A stretch of DNA of 64,000 nt from Pseudomonadota bacterium (GTDB lineage: Bacteria > Pseudomonadota > Alphaproteobacteria > Sphingomonadales > Sphingomonadaceae), in the NCBI GenBank assembly GCA_023423655.1, contig JAFAFE010000007.1:246459-310458 (forward strand), written 5' to 3'. Every line of letters begins with the position of its first letter. Positions within the stretch are counted from its first letter, which is position 1. A program made the translations under genes and the position numbers. A model generated the notes under the pieces. The model was not told where the DNA came from. It made no database searches and saw nothing but the letters and a program-made list of their open reading frames with translations. Of this stretch, positions 1-8,259 are shown piece by piece.

Positions 1-1
1 A

Positions 2-73
2 GCGGTGCTGCTGGTCTTTGCCGGAATATTGACCGCCTTTCAGGTGACACGCGATTTGAGGACAATGCGATGA
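2..73 (+). CDS. 3' end of an unidentified membrane protein (partial)
   Basis: A frame open from the window edge ends in TGA at 71-73, overlapping the trpA start in an ATGA arrangement. The 23 visible codons give a strongly hydrophobic stretch (AVLLVFAGILTAF) followed by a short charged tail, which fits the last transmembrane helix of a membrane protein. It does not resemble the end of TrpB, the neighbour usually found before trpA. With so little sequence the family cannot be named. Confidence 0.4.
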   Translation, partial: AVLLVFAGILTAFQVTRDLRTMR

Positions 74-879
74 GCCGACTTGGCACTGCTTTTAAAAAAG
101 CGCGCGATGAAGGGCGCGCGGCACTGGTGATTTTCGTGACCGGCGGCGATCCGACGCCGCAGGATACCGGCGCGATCCTTGATGCGCTTGTCGCGGGCGG
201 AGCGGATGTGATTGAGCTTGGCATGCCGTTCACCGATCCGATGGCCGATGGCCCTGCCATTCAGGCGGCCAATTTGCGCAGCCTTGGCGCAGGCACCACC
301 ACCACCGACATATTGTCGATCGCCAGCGATTTCCGCGCGCGGCATCCGCAAGTTCCGCTGGTCCTTATGGGCTATGCCAATCCGATGGTGCGGCGCGGTC
401 CTGACTGGTTTGCCACCAACGCAAAAGCATCGGGGATAGACGGGGTCATCTGCGTCGATATTCCGCCCGAAGAAGATGCAGCACTTGGCCCTGCCCTGCG
501 CGTGGCAGGCATCGACCTTATCCGTCTTGCAACGCCGACGACCGACGAAGCGCGGCTTCCGACGGTCCTTAATGGCGCAGGCGGTTTTCTTTATTATGTG
601 TCGGTGGCTGGCATTACCGGCCTGCAACAAGCAGCCCAAACCAGCATTGACGAAGCCGTCACCCGCCTCAAAGCCGCAACCGACCTTCCCGTCGCGGTCG
701 GCTTTGGTATAAGAACGCCTGAACAGGCCGCCGCCATCGGCAAGGTTGCGGATGGCGTCGTTGTGGGTTCGGCCATCGTCGATATTATCGCAGAGCATGG
801 CGCCGATGCCGCCCCCCGCGTTCAAAATTATGTCCGGAGCCTCGCTGACGCGCTCGCCCGGCAGGAGGAAAAAGCATGA
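70..879 (+). CDS. trpA: Tryptophan synthase alpha subunit
   Basis: TrpA cleaves indole-3-glycerol phosphate to indole and glyceraldehyde-3-phosphate; indole passes to TrpB for the last step of tryptophan synthesis. The 269-residue product has the usual length and TIM-barrel pattern. The catalytic acids fall at the classical positions, Glu49 (VIELGMPF) and Asp60 (DPMADGP), and the phosphate-binding GFGI segment is near residue 216. The ATG overlaps the stop of the upstream frame, and the TGA overlaps the accD start (ATGA), so translational coupling through trpA-accD is likely. No start ambiguity was seen. Confidence 0.97.
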   Translation: MSRLGTAFKKARDEGRAALVIFVTGGDPTPQDTGAILDALVAGGADVIELGMPFTDPMADGPAIQAANLRSLGAGTTTTDILSIASDFRARHPQVPLVLMGYANPMVRRGPDWFATNAKASGIDGVICVDIPPEEDAALGPALRVAGIDLIRLATPTTDEARLPTVLNGAGGFLYYVSVAGITGLQQAAQTSIDEAVTRLKAATDLPVAVGFGIRTPEQAAAIGKVADGVVVGSAIVDIIAEHGADAAPRVQNYVRSLADALARQEEKA

Positions 880-1730
880 GTTGGCTTGATAAGGTCAGAA
901 ACTCTATCCCGTTCATCGCCAAGCGTGAAACGCCGGACAATTTGTGGCACAAATGCAAAAGCTGTCACCAGATGGTGTTCATGAAAGAATGGGAAGATAA
1001 TCTTAACGTCTGCCCGAAATGCGACCATCATGACCGTATCGGCCCCAAAACCCGCTTTGCCCAGATTTTCGATGATGGCCATTATGTGGTTCTTACAACG
1101 CCCAAAGTGGCGGAAGACCCTCTGAAATTCAAAGACACCAAACGCTATACCGACCGCATCAAGGCCGCGCGCACCGCGACCGACGAACAGGATGCGCTCA
1201 TCAATGCCGAGGGCAAGATTGACGGCCATAAAGCGGTTGTCGGCGTGCAGGATTTCGCGTTCATGGGCGGGTCGATGGGCATCGCGGTGGGCGCGGCCTT
1301 TGTGCAGGGCGTTGAAGCCGCCATATCCGCCAAAGCGCCCTATATCATCTTCACCGCAGCGGGCGGTGCGCGAATGCAGGAGGGCATTTTGTCACTAATG
1401 CAAATGCCCAAATCGACCGTGGCGATCTCGCGCCTTCATGCAGCGGGCCTGCCCTATATTGTCGTGATGACCGATCCGACCACGGGCGGCGTGACCGCCA
1501 GCTATGCGATGCTGGGCGATGTGCAGATTGCCGAGCCCAATGCGCTGATCGGCTTTGCGGGGCAGCGCGTGATCGAAAATACGATCCGCGAAAAATTGCC
1601 CGAAGGCTTCCAGCGCGCCGAATATCTGCTCGACCACGGGATGCTCGACATGGTGGTGGAGCGCAAGGATATGCGCGAAACCCTTGGCAAGCTTATCGAC
1701 TATCTTGCGCCGGGCAAGAAAGCCGCCTGA
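876..1730 (+). CDS. accD: Acetyl-CoA carboxylase carboxyltransferase beta subunit
   Basis: AccD pairs with AccA to transfer the carboxyl group from biotin-BCCP to acetyl-CoA, making malonyl-CoA for fatty acid synthesis in the cytoplasm. The 284-residue protein has the N-terminal zinc finger with Cys27, Cys30, Cys46 and Cys49, then the crotonase-type carboxyltransferase fold containing GGARMQEG and the TTGGVTASYA segment. It overlaps trpA by four bases and is followed after about 110 bases by folC. A trpA-accD-folC order is familiar in proteobacteria, so the three are probably co-transcribed. Confidence 0.97.
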   Translation: MSWLDKVRNSIPFIAKRETPDNLWHKCKSCHQMVFMKEWEDNLNVCPKCDHHDRIGPKTRFAQIFDDGHYVVLTTPKVAEDPLKFKDTKRYTDRIKAARTATDEQDALINAEGKIDGHKAVVGVQDFAFMGGSMGIAVGAAFVQGVEAAISAKAPYIIFTAAGGARMQEGILSLMQMPKSTVAISRLHAAGLPYIVVMTDPTTGGVTASYAMLGDVQIAEPNALIGFAGQRVIENTIREKLPEGFQRAEYLLDHGMLDMVVERKDMRETLGKLIDYLAPGKKAA

Positions 1731-1767
1731 TTTTCCTGTCATCTCGCGAAAGCGGCAATCCGTCTCC

Positions 1768-1806
1768 CGCCCCTCGCGCCACTCCGCGCTTGTGGCAAGG
1801 GGGCGG
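1768..1806 (+). other. Imperfect inverted repeat between accD and folC
   Basis: CGCCCC and GCCAC on the left face GTGGC and GGGGCG on the right around a short loop, giving a GC-rich imperfect hairpin in the 112-base gap. No T-run follows, so it may be an RNA-processing or attenuating structure rather than a true terminator. Function is not shown. Confidence 0.3.
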
Positions 1807-1842
1807 ATGAAACCCGATAAACAGGTTTGAGGAGAGGGACTT

Positions 1843-3162
1843 ATGGCGGACGGCGCCACATCCACCCATGCGGGCGTGCAAGCCCAGCTTGACCGGCTCG
1901 CCATGTTGTCGCCGGGGCGCGATGTGCTGGGCCTGTCGCGCATATCGGCCCTGCTCGATGCGCTCGGTAATCCGGAGCGCCAATTGCCGCCGCAATTCCA
2001 TATTGCGGGGACCAATGGCAAAGGCTCGACCTGCACCTTTCTGCGCGCGATGCTGGAGGCGCAAGGCTATCGCGTCCACCTGTTCACCAGCCCGCATCTG
2101 GTGCGCTATAATGAGCGCATCCGCGTCGCAGGGAGCTTGATCGAGGATGAGGCGCTGTCCGCGCTTTTGACCGAAGTGCTGGACGCGAGCGGCGACATCC
2201 AACCCAGCTTTTTTGAAGTCACCACCGCGGTCGCCATGCTCGCCTTTGCGCGTACGCCTGCCGATGCCTGCATCTTCGAGGTCGGACTGGGCGGGCGGTT
2301 GGATGCGACCAATATTCTCGCGCGCCCGTTGGTATGCGGCATAGCAGGGCTTGCCATTGACCATAAGGAATTTCTTCTCGCGCCCGACCCAGACACGCCT
2401 TCCGACCCGTTCGCGCGCATCGCTTTTGAAAAAGCTGGGATCGCCAAGGCCGGGACGCCGCTGGTCACGCAAAACTATAGCCCGCCGATGGAGCAGGCCG
2501 TCGCAGACGCCGCCGCCAAAGCGGGGGCGCCGGTCGTCGCGCGGGGCAGCGACTGGTTTGCCGAAACAGCGGATGGCGCGCTCCAATATCGCGATGCCGC
2601 TTGCACATTGAGTTTGCCGCTGCCGATGCTGCCCGGCGCACATCAGGCCGACAATGCGGCGCTGGCGGTCGCGATGCTGCGGTTTCAGGACAATCTGCCG
2701 GTCAGTGTCGATGCGATGGCGTCGGGGATCAAATCCGCGCGTTGGCCTGCCCGCTTGCAACGGCTCGGTGCGGGCCCATTGACCGCACACATGCCCGCCA
2801 GCGAAGTCTGGCTTGATGGCGGCCACAACCCCCATGCCGCGCGCGAAATCCGCCGCTTTCTGGAGGATAAAGGGTCGGTCACGCTGATTTTCGGCTTGCT
2901 GTCGAACAAGGAATTGGACGGCTATCTCGCCGAACTACGCGGGCTGCCCCTCCACATCATCGCCATCCCCGTCCCCGATCATATGAGCCATAACCCTGAC
3001 CGTATCGCCAAAAGCGCGCAGGATTTCGGCTTTACGGTCCAAAGTGCCGCCAATGTCGAGGATGCCGCAAAGCTGGCCCGGCAAGCCCCTGTCATCCTCA
3101 TCGCCGGCTCGCTCTATCTGGCTGGCGAAGTGTTGCGCCTTAACGGGGAATGGCCTGTTTAA
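1843..3162 (+). CDS. folC: Bifunctional folylpolyglutamate synthase / dihydrofolate synthase
   Basis: FolC adds glutamate to dihydropteroate to make dihydrofolate and then extends the polyglutamate tail of tetrahydrofolates, using ATP. The 439-residue product is of normal length and carries the Mur-ligase-type P-loop GTNGKGS at residues 56-62, the FEVGLGGRLDATN region, and the C-terminal WLDGGHNPHAA segment typical of the family. The ATG has a good ribosome binding site (GAGGAGAGGGACTT). The gene converges with the TPR-protein gene on the other strand; their ends are about 20 bases apart. Confidence 0.95.
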   Translation: MADGATSTHAGVQAQLDRLAMLSPGRDVLGLSRISALLDALGNPERQLPPQFHIAGTNGKGSTCTFLRAMLEAQGYRVHLFTSPHLVRYNERIRVAGSLIEDEALSALLTEVLDASGDIQPSFFEVTTAVAMLAFARTPADACIFEVGLGGRLDATNILARPLVCGIAGLAIDHKEFLLAPDPDTPSDPFARIAFEKAGIAKAGTPLVTQNYSPPMEQAVADAAAKAGAPVVARGSDWFAETADGALQYRDAACTLSLPLPMLPGAHQADNAALAVAMLRFQDNLPVSVDAMASGIKSARWPARLQRLGAGPLTAHMPASEVWLDGGHNPHAAREIRRFLEDKGSVTLIFGLLSNKELDGYLAELRGLPLHIIAIPVPDHMSHNPDRIAKSAQDFGFTVQSAANVEDAAKLARQAPVILIAGSLYLAGEVLRLNGEWPV

Positions 3163-3181
3163 GCGCGCTTGGGGTCTGCCC

Positions 3182-3928
3182 CTAGCCGCCGATCCGTTTC
3201 AACTCGCGCCGCGCCCAATCGAGCATCGACTTGTCGTCCCCGATTTGCACCGCATCCCATGAGCGCGTGGTTTTTTCGACCTCGCGCAACTGGTCGCGCG
3301 CTTTCAAATCCTCGCCCTGATCAATCAGCATGGCGGCATAGCGGCACCGCGCCTCTATCCCTGCATAGCGGTCAATTATATCTTCATAGAGCGAGGCTGC
3401 TTCATCCTTGCCACCCAGAAAATCGAGAATACGCGCTTTCAACAAAGCGCGGCGGTCATTGTCAGCGACGATATTGACCGGCGACAAACTCTTTATCGCG
3501 GCCAGCGCCTCTTCGGCCCGCCCTGCTTCGAACAAGGCTTCGGCATATTTGAAGCGTGTGCGGTCATCGCCCCCGCCTGGGCGCGCCAAGGCTGTTGCAT
3601 ATTCGACAATCGCCGCATCATATTCCCCGCGCCGGACCAGCGCATCGGCTAGGCGGGTGCGGTTGGCAACACTGTCGGCGATTTCCAGCGCATCGCGCGC
3701 ATGGCGGATTTCCTTGTCCGGATTAAGCGTATTCGACGCGACTTTGCGCGCATAGCGCACCCGGCGATCGCCTTGCATATCGGGCAGGACTTCAATCAGA
3801 AAATAAGCCGCCATACCGACGATTGGCAGAAAGATGATGAGCAATATCCACCATTTTTCACGCCCCGTGCGCACGACGTGCATGACGCACAGTATCTGGA
3901 CGATAATCGTAAGCGCATAATAGATCAT
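3182..3928 (-). CDS. Membrane-anchored tetratricopeptide repeat protein
   Basis: The 248-residue product begins with two closely spaced hydrophobic helices separated by a short basic loop (GREKWW), a pattern like the N-terminus of cardiolipin synthases (PLDc_N). From about residue 75 onward come TPR-like helical pairs (ALEIADSVANRTRLADALVR, then repeats of the same spacing). No catalytic motif is visible. It is probably an inner-membrane protein with a cytoplasmic TPR scaffold for protein contacts. The start is supported by GAGGGGAGGG just upstream. It lies downstream of the AmpG-like permease on the same strand, about 50 bases away. A specific function cannot be named. Confidence 0.7.
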   Translation of the reverse strand: MIYYALTIIVQILCVMHVVRTGREKWWILLIIFLPIVGMAAYFLIEVLPDMQGDRRVRYARKVASNTLNPDKEIRHARDALEIADSVANRTRLADALVRRGEYDAAIVEYATALARPGGGDDRTRFKYAEALFEAGRAEEALAAIKSLSPVNIVADNDRRALLKARILDFLGGKDEAASLYEDIIDRYAGIEARCRYAAMLIDQGEDLKARDQLREVEKTTRSWDAVQIGDDKSMLDWARRELKRIGG

Positions 3929-3981
3929 TGCCCTCCCCTCCTGTTTTCCGGCCCCTGCTTCTTAGGCGCTATACCGCAGCA

Positions 3982-5730
3982 TTATGACCCGCCATGTGCT
4001 TCCTGCACCACATCGGGTGCAACGGTTTGCGGTTGGCGGGACTGGCGGATCCATTCGATGATGCACAGCACCACAGCGATCATGCCAAGGCCGGTAGCGA
4101 ACCAGAAAATATAGACATAGCCACGCTCTTCGATGGTCTGCCCCAACGCCCCGCGCCCCAAGGTGCCGACTAGGAAGGTGAGCGAGGACATCAGCGCATA
4201 TTGCACCGCGCTATATTTTTTCGACACAATGCTCGACAGATAGGCGACATAGGCCGCGCCCGCCAAGCCGCTGGCGAGGTTTTCGCCTGCAATGGCGAGC
4301 ATCAACCGCGCGAGCTTTTCCGAATGGTCAAAGCCGAAAATACCGCCAATCCCGCCAATCAGCGCATAAAAGCCGGTATTTTGCCCGAACAAGTCGAGAT
4401 AATAGCCGCCCGCCGCCAGATCGGCATAAAGAAGATTGGTGAGCGCGGCTGTAATCGCGCCGAAAATCAGCGTCGGCATCCGGCCCAAAGTGGCAAAGCT
4501 CACCGCGCCCAAACTGATCCCGATCATCAGCATGACCACGCCGAATATCTTCGACGCGACCGCAACATCGTCATTGGTGTAACCCAATTCCTGTATGTAG
4601 AATGGCAGCGCGAACGGCCCCCAAATCGCGTCGGTCAGGCGATAAGTCAAAATGATCGCCAGCACGAGGATGGCCGCCCATCTGAGCCGCCCGACCAGTT
4701 CTGCAAGCGGGGTAATCAGTGCATTATAGATATAATCAAGGCTCCGCTGGCCACCGCTTTGCGCAGGCGCATCGCTGGCCAGCACATAGCGCCCCGTGCG
4801 CCGCCAATGTTCAAGAAAGGCCGCAATAATGCCCGGAATGATGACCGTCGCAATAACAATCAGCGGGCCGTAAAGCTGGATAAATGCTTTGGAATCAGGC
4901 CGATTTTCCGGCGTTGCGCTCAATGACACGATCATGAAATGCAGCACCGTCACCAACGCCCAAGCCCAAAGCAGGCCTACAATGATAAGCGCATAGCTGC
5001 GTATCTTGGGCTGCAACTCGCCTGCCTCGCGCAAATGGGCGACATTAAGGTCGGCGGCAGGACGCGGCGTGTCGGGGGCCATCAAAGTCACGCCGAGCAG
5101 CAACAGCATCAGCACGCCCATCCCGCCATAGACGACAGGCCAACCCAGACGCTGCGCCAAAATCAGCGCCAATGCCCCGCCCATCAGCGCCGCAATGCGA
5201 TAGCCAAGCTGGTACATGGCCGACAATATTTCGAGCGTTGCCGTCTCGTCCGCCACATCGACGCGCCAGGCGTCAATCACAATATCCTGCGTGGCCGAGG
5301 CGAACGCCCCCAGCCCTGCCATAAGCGAAAACCAGCCCAAGGTCGTCGGCGACGGGTTCATCATCGACATGATGATAAGGAACGCCCCGATCATAATCTG
5401 GGCAAGCGCAATCCAACCGCGTCGCCGCCCGAGCTTGCCGAGCAACGGCAATTGCACCCGGTCCACCGCGGGCGACCACAAGAATTTGAACGAATAGGCC
5501 AGCCCGATGAGCGAGAAAACGCCCATAGTTTCAAGGTCGACCTTGGCCTCCCCCAACCACGCATAAAGCGTCCCCAACAGCAACGCATAAGGAAGGCCGG
5601 AGGAAAAACCGAACGCCAGTTGCACCCCCAGCTTGCGATTGCGGAACGCCGCCATCAGCAATTTCAAACCGGTGGGCTTTTCCACCGCCTGTCCGGTTGC
5701 GGCCTGATCGTCCGTCGCTGTTGCAGCCAT
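3982..5730 (-). CDS. ampG: AmpG-like muropeptide permease (MFS)
   Basis: The 582-residue product is a multi-spanning major facilitator protein matching the AmpG family, which imports anhydro-muropeptides released by cell wall turnover. Family hallmarks are visible: FGFSSGLPYALL near residue 41, YSFKFLWSPAVDRV around residue 80, RRRGW just after, and QDIVIDAWRVD in the next half-domain. It is longer than enterobacterial AmpG, with a hydrophilic loop in the middle and extra C-terminal helices, as is common in alphaproteobacteria. Imported muropeptides would feed cytoplasmic recycling; the NamZ-like glycosidase at 54.2 kb lacks a signal peptide and could act in the same route, though this is inference. 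Confidence 0.88.
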   Translation of the reverse strand: MAATATDDQAATGQAVEKPTGLKLLMAAFRNRKLGVQLAFGFSSGLPYALLLGTLYAWLGEAKVDLETMGVFSLIGLAYSFKFLWSPAVDRVQLPLLGKLGRRRGWIALAQIMIGAFLIIMSMMNPSPTTLGWFSLMAGLGAFASATQDIVIDAWRVDVADETATLEILSAMYQLGYRIAALMGGALALILAQRLGWPVVYGGMGVLMLLLLGVTLMAPDTPRPAADLNVAHLREAGELQPKIRSYALIIVGLLWAWALVTVLHFMIVSLSATPENRPDSKAFIQLYGPLIVIATVIIPGIIAAFLEHWRRTGRYVLASDAPAQSGGQRSLDYIYNALITPLAELVGRLRWAAILVLAIILTYRLTDAIWGPFALPFYIQELGYTNDDVAVASKIFGVVMLMIGISLGAVSFATLGRMPTLIFGAITAALTNLLYADLAAGGYYLDLFGQNTGFYALIGGIGGIFGFDHSEKLARLMLAIAGENLASGLAGAAYVAYLSSIVSKKYSAVQYALMSSLTFLVGTLGRGALGQTIEERGYVYIFWFATGLGMIAVVLCIIEWIRQSRQPQTVAPDVVQEAHGGS

Positions 5731-5769
5731 CCCCGCCCTATCCCTTTATCTTTGGTCTATTTGTCATTG

Positions 5770-5791
5770 GTCTGTTTATCAAAAAACAGAC
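5770..5791. promoter_or_regulatory. 8-bp inverted repeat upstream of the AmpG-like gene
   Basis: GTCTGTTT and AAACAGAC form a perfect 8-bp inverted repeat with a 6-base AT-rich loop, between the end of the response regulator gene and the start of the permease gene, both on the minus strand. It could be an operator for the permease or a weak terminator for the regulator; no T-run follows on either strand. Confidence 0.3.
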
Positions 5792-5877
5792 ATATTTATC
5801 GAAAAGCGGACCCTAGGGACGGGCACCGCACCAAGCAAGTCTTTAGCGACGGGAGGCTAGGGTCAAGAGCCTTATGG

Positions 5878-6330
5878 TCAAACCGCATCCGGCCCCACAT
5901 GGGGATGGAACAAAGTCATGGTGGACGGCACGCGCTTGACCGCTTTTCCTGCCCTGATCTGCTCCATCACCTCTAATGCGGCGAGCAGATGTTTTTGCGG
6001 GAAGGGTTTGGCAAGGCAGCCAATCGCACAACGCCCCAGATTTTCCGGACATTCGCCGGTCACAAATAAAACCGCAATCGCCTTGGCGCGCGCCACTTCC
6101 GCCACCGCGACCCCGCTGGCAGGGCCTGCCAGATTATAATCGAGGATGATTGCCTCGACCTCATCGGCACGATTTTCTAATATTTCAATAGCTTCTTCTG
6201 CGCTATTCACAGTCGCTATCACGTCATAGCCGCTGCTTTGCAGGAAAATTTCATTGTCGAAAGCGATGAGTGGTTCATCTTCGACAATCATGATCCGGTT
6301 GATATGGCGCTGCTTCCGCCCGAAAATCAT
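5878..6330 (-). CDS. Single-domain response regulator
   Basis: The 150-residue product is a lone receiver domain with no output domain. It has the acidic pair Glu17-Asp18 (VEDEP), phosphoacceptor Asp64 (ILDYN), Thr91 (FVTGE) and Lys108 (AKPF). The FVTGE...CLAKPF stretch resembles the FATGUY group of receivers that act in the alphaproteobacterial general stress response (for example SdrG of Sphingomonas), although the exact motif differs. It would act as a phosphate relay or by protein contact. A candidate EcfG-type promoter lies about 75 bases upstream. No kinase gene is adjacent. Confidence 0.85.
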   Translation of the reverse strand: MIFGRKQRHINRIMIVEDEPLIAFDNEIFLQSSGYDVIATVNSAEEAIEILENRADEVEAIILDYNLAGPASGVAVAEVARAKAIAVLFVTGECPENLGRCAIGCLAKPFPQKHLLAALEVMEQIRAGKAVKRVPSTMTLFHPHVGPDAV

Positions 6331-6405
6331 TGAAACCCCTCTTGTCTTGCGCCAGAGCGTCCCTACCCCGGATATGGCGCCTTATGATGTGCGCCATGAC
6401 GCCAA

Positions 6406-6430
6406 TACGGGGAATTGGGCGCTTCGTTCC
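6406..6430 (-). promoter_or_regulatory. Candidate EcfG-type promoter for the response regulator
   Basis: Read on the minus strand, GGAAC is followed after 16 bases by CGTA, one base away from the alphaproteobacterial general-stress consensus GGAAC-N16/17-CGTT. It sits about 75 bases before the response regulator start. This is a pattern match only. Confidence 0.35.
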
Positions 6431-6525
6431 CGCACTTTGGGGCGAAGCGATATTTTTCTGCGGCGATGCTGTCGGCCATGCTGCCATTAAGCGCGCCGCA
6501 GCCGGATGAAAGTGGATTATTTTTC

Positions 6526-7635
6526 GTGGCCAAACCTCCCTCTTCCCGCCCCCCGTCGCGCCCGTCAGGGACACGCGGTGCTTCCGGCAAAGGCCCGCGC
6601 CGTCCGGTAAGGCCAACCGGGGAAGGACCGCGCCGTTCTGCGAAATCCGACGGAGAGGCGCGCGAGGACACCCGCCGCGAACGCACGCCCGCCAAGGCAG
6701 GCGAACGCCGCCCGCCCCGCGCATCCGGCGCATCCGGCACATCCGGTCCGTCGGGCGACAAGCGCAGGCCCCCCGCCGAAAAAAGACGCGACGCCAATGC
6801 GGCGGGCAATACCGCACAAGAGCGCCGCCCTGCCCGCCCGCCGCGCAAAATCTCCCACGGCGCGAACCTCCCCCGTGCGGTCGCCACCCCGAAAAAGCCC
6901 GGCGAGCCGCAACGCATCGCCAAGCTGCTGGCCCGCGCAGGCATTGCCTCGCGCCGTGATGTTGAGCGGATGATCGCGGATGGGCGAATTGCCCGCGATG
7001 GCGTGCTGGTCGATACGCCCGCCACTTTGCTCACCTCGCTCTACGGCATCACGGTCGACGGCAATCCGGTCAAAGAGCCCGCGCCTGCCAAATTATTCCG
7101 CTTCCACAAACCTGCCGGAACGCTCACCGCCGCGCGTGATCCCAAAGGACGCCCGACCATTTACGACCGGCTTCCCGCCGATTTGCCGCGTTTGATGCCG
7201 ATCGGACGGCTCGATTATAATACCGAAGGGCTGCTGCTGCTCACCACCGATGGCGAGTTGAAGCGGCAGATGGAACTGCCTTCCTCCTCGATCGAGCGCA
7301 CCTATCGTGCGCGCGCCTTTGGCGAAATCAGCCAGACCCAGCTTGAAGATTTGGTCGAAGGCATTGAAATTGACGGCATCCGCTATGGCAAGATTGACGC
7401 CAATCTGGAGCGCCGCACAGGACGTAACCAGTGGATCGAACTCAGCTTGACCGAAGGCAAGAATCGCGAAGTCCGTCGCGTCTTGGAACATTTTGGCTTG
7501 GAAGTTTCGCGACTTATCCGCACTTCTTATGGTCCTTTCGAGCTTGCGGATTTGCCGATGGGCGGGGTTGATCAAATACGCGCCCATGATCTGGTGATGT
7601 TCCGCAAGAGCCTTGGCGGCGGGGAAGACGATTAA
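6526..7635 (+). CDS. rluB: 23S rRNA pseudouridine synthase, RluB/RsuA family
   Basis: This enzyme isomerises uridine to pseudouridine in rRNA, most likely 23S rRNA as in RluB. After a long Arg/Lys/Pro/Ser-rich N-terminal extension of about 120 residues come an S4 RNA-binding domain (RIAKLLARAGIASRRDVE) and the catalytic domain with the GRLDYNTEGLLLLT motif holding the catalytic Asp. The GTG at 6526 gives an N-terminus MAKPPSSRPP; open ATGs exist upstream at 6415 and 6469 but add sequence without family resemblance. The basic tail is low-complexity and probably RNA-binding. The stop overlaps the rsmD start (TAATG), so the two are coupled. Confidence 0.92.
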   Translation: MAKPPSSRPPSRPSGTRGASGKGPRRPVRPTGEGPRRSAKSDGEAREDTRRERTPAKAGERRPPRASGASGTSGPSGDKRRPPAEKRRDANAAGNTAQERRPARPPRKISHGANLPRAVATPKKPGEPQRIAKLLARAGIASRRDVERMIADGRIARDGVLVDTPATLLTSLYGITVDGNPVKEPAPAKLFRFHKPAGTLTAARDPKGRPTIYDRLPADLPRLMPIGRLDYNTEGLLLLTTDGELKRQMELPSSSIERTYRARAFGEISQTQLEDLVEGIEIDGIRYGKIDANLERRTGRNQWIELSLTEGKNREVRRVLEHFGLEVSRLIRTSYGPFELADLPMGGVDQIRAHDLVMFRKSLGGGEDD

Positions 7636-8183
7636 TGCGCATTATTGCCGGCGAATGGCGCGGCCGCCCGATTGTCGCGCCCAAAGGCGATACTACCCGC
7701 CCCACAGCCGACCGCACCCGCGAGGCGCTATTTTCCATGCTCACAAGCCGTATCGGCAGTTTTGAAGGCATGATGGTGGCGGACCTTTTTGCCGGGTCAG
7801 GCGCGCTCGGCCTTGAAGCCTTGTCACGCGGCGCAGCACATTGCATGTTTGCCGAACAGGATAAGGCCGCTTTGGATGCGCTCAAGGCCAATATCGCCAA
7901 GTTTGGTGCCGGTCCGCGCAGCAAAATCGCAGCACAATCGGTGCTGTCGCTCGGCCCCGTGACCAGTCCATGCGACGTCATCCTGATGGACCCGCCTTAC
8001 CATATCGGCGCAGGCGCGGTAGCGCTCGACAAGCTGGCGCGGCTCGGCTGGATCGGCCCTGCGACATGGGTGAGCATCGAAACCGCGCGCGACGAGACCA
8101 TCGACGTCGCCGGATTCACCGCCGACACGGTGCGCGACATCGGCAAGGCACGACTCCACCTTTTTCAACGAAAAGCCGCTTGA
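7635..8183 (+). CDS. rsmD: 16S rRNA (guanine966-N2)-methyltransferase
   Basis: RsmD methylates G966 of 16S rRNA using S-adenosylmethionine during small-subunit assembly. The 182-residue product opens with the family signature MRIIAGEWRG, has the SAM-binding DLFAGSGALGLEALSRGA loop around residues 54-71 and the catalytic DPPY motif near residue 118. The start codon overlaps the stop of the pseudouridine synthase gene, pairing two rRNA-modifying enzymes in one unit. Confidence 0.95.
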   Translation: MRIIAGEWRGRPIVAPKGDTTRPTADRTREALFSMLTSRIGSFEGMMVADLFAGSGALGLEALSRGAAHCMFAEQDKAALDALKANIAKFGAGPRSKIAAQSVLSLGPVTSPCDVILMDPPYHIGAGAVALDKLARLGWIGPATWVSIETARDETIDVAGFTADTVRDIGKARLHLFQRKAA

Positions 8184-8208
8184 CGTTCTCTTTTTGATCG
8201 CTTAACTT

Positions 8209-8223
8209 GTTCCGTATTCGTTC
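8209..8223 (+). promoter_or_regulatory. LexA-binding SOS box
   Basis: The sequence reads GTTC, seven bases, GTTC, an exact match to the direct-repeat SOS box of alphaproteobacteria. It lies about 37-50 bases before lexA, as expected for autoregulation by LexA. Confidence 0.88.
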
Positions 8224-8259
8224 CACAGCGCAAGCCACAGGACAAGGATGCAGGCGACC

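Noticed and set aside
1693..2835. Minus-strand frame of about 380 codons opposite folC
   Set aside because: Low-complexity translation rich in Arg/Gly/His and no family motif; folC on the plus strand explains the region.
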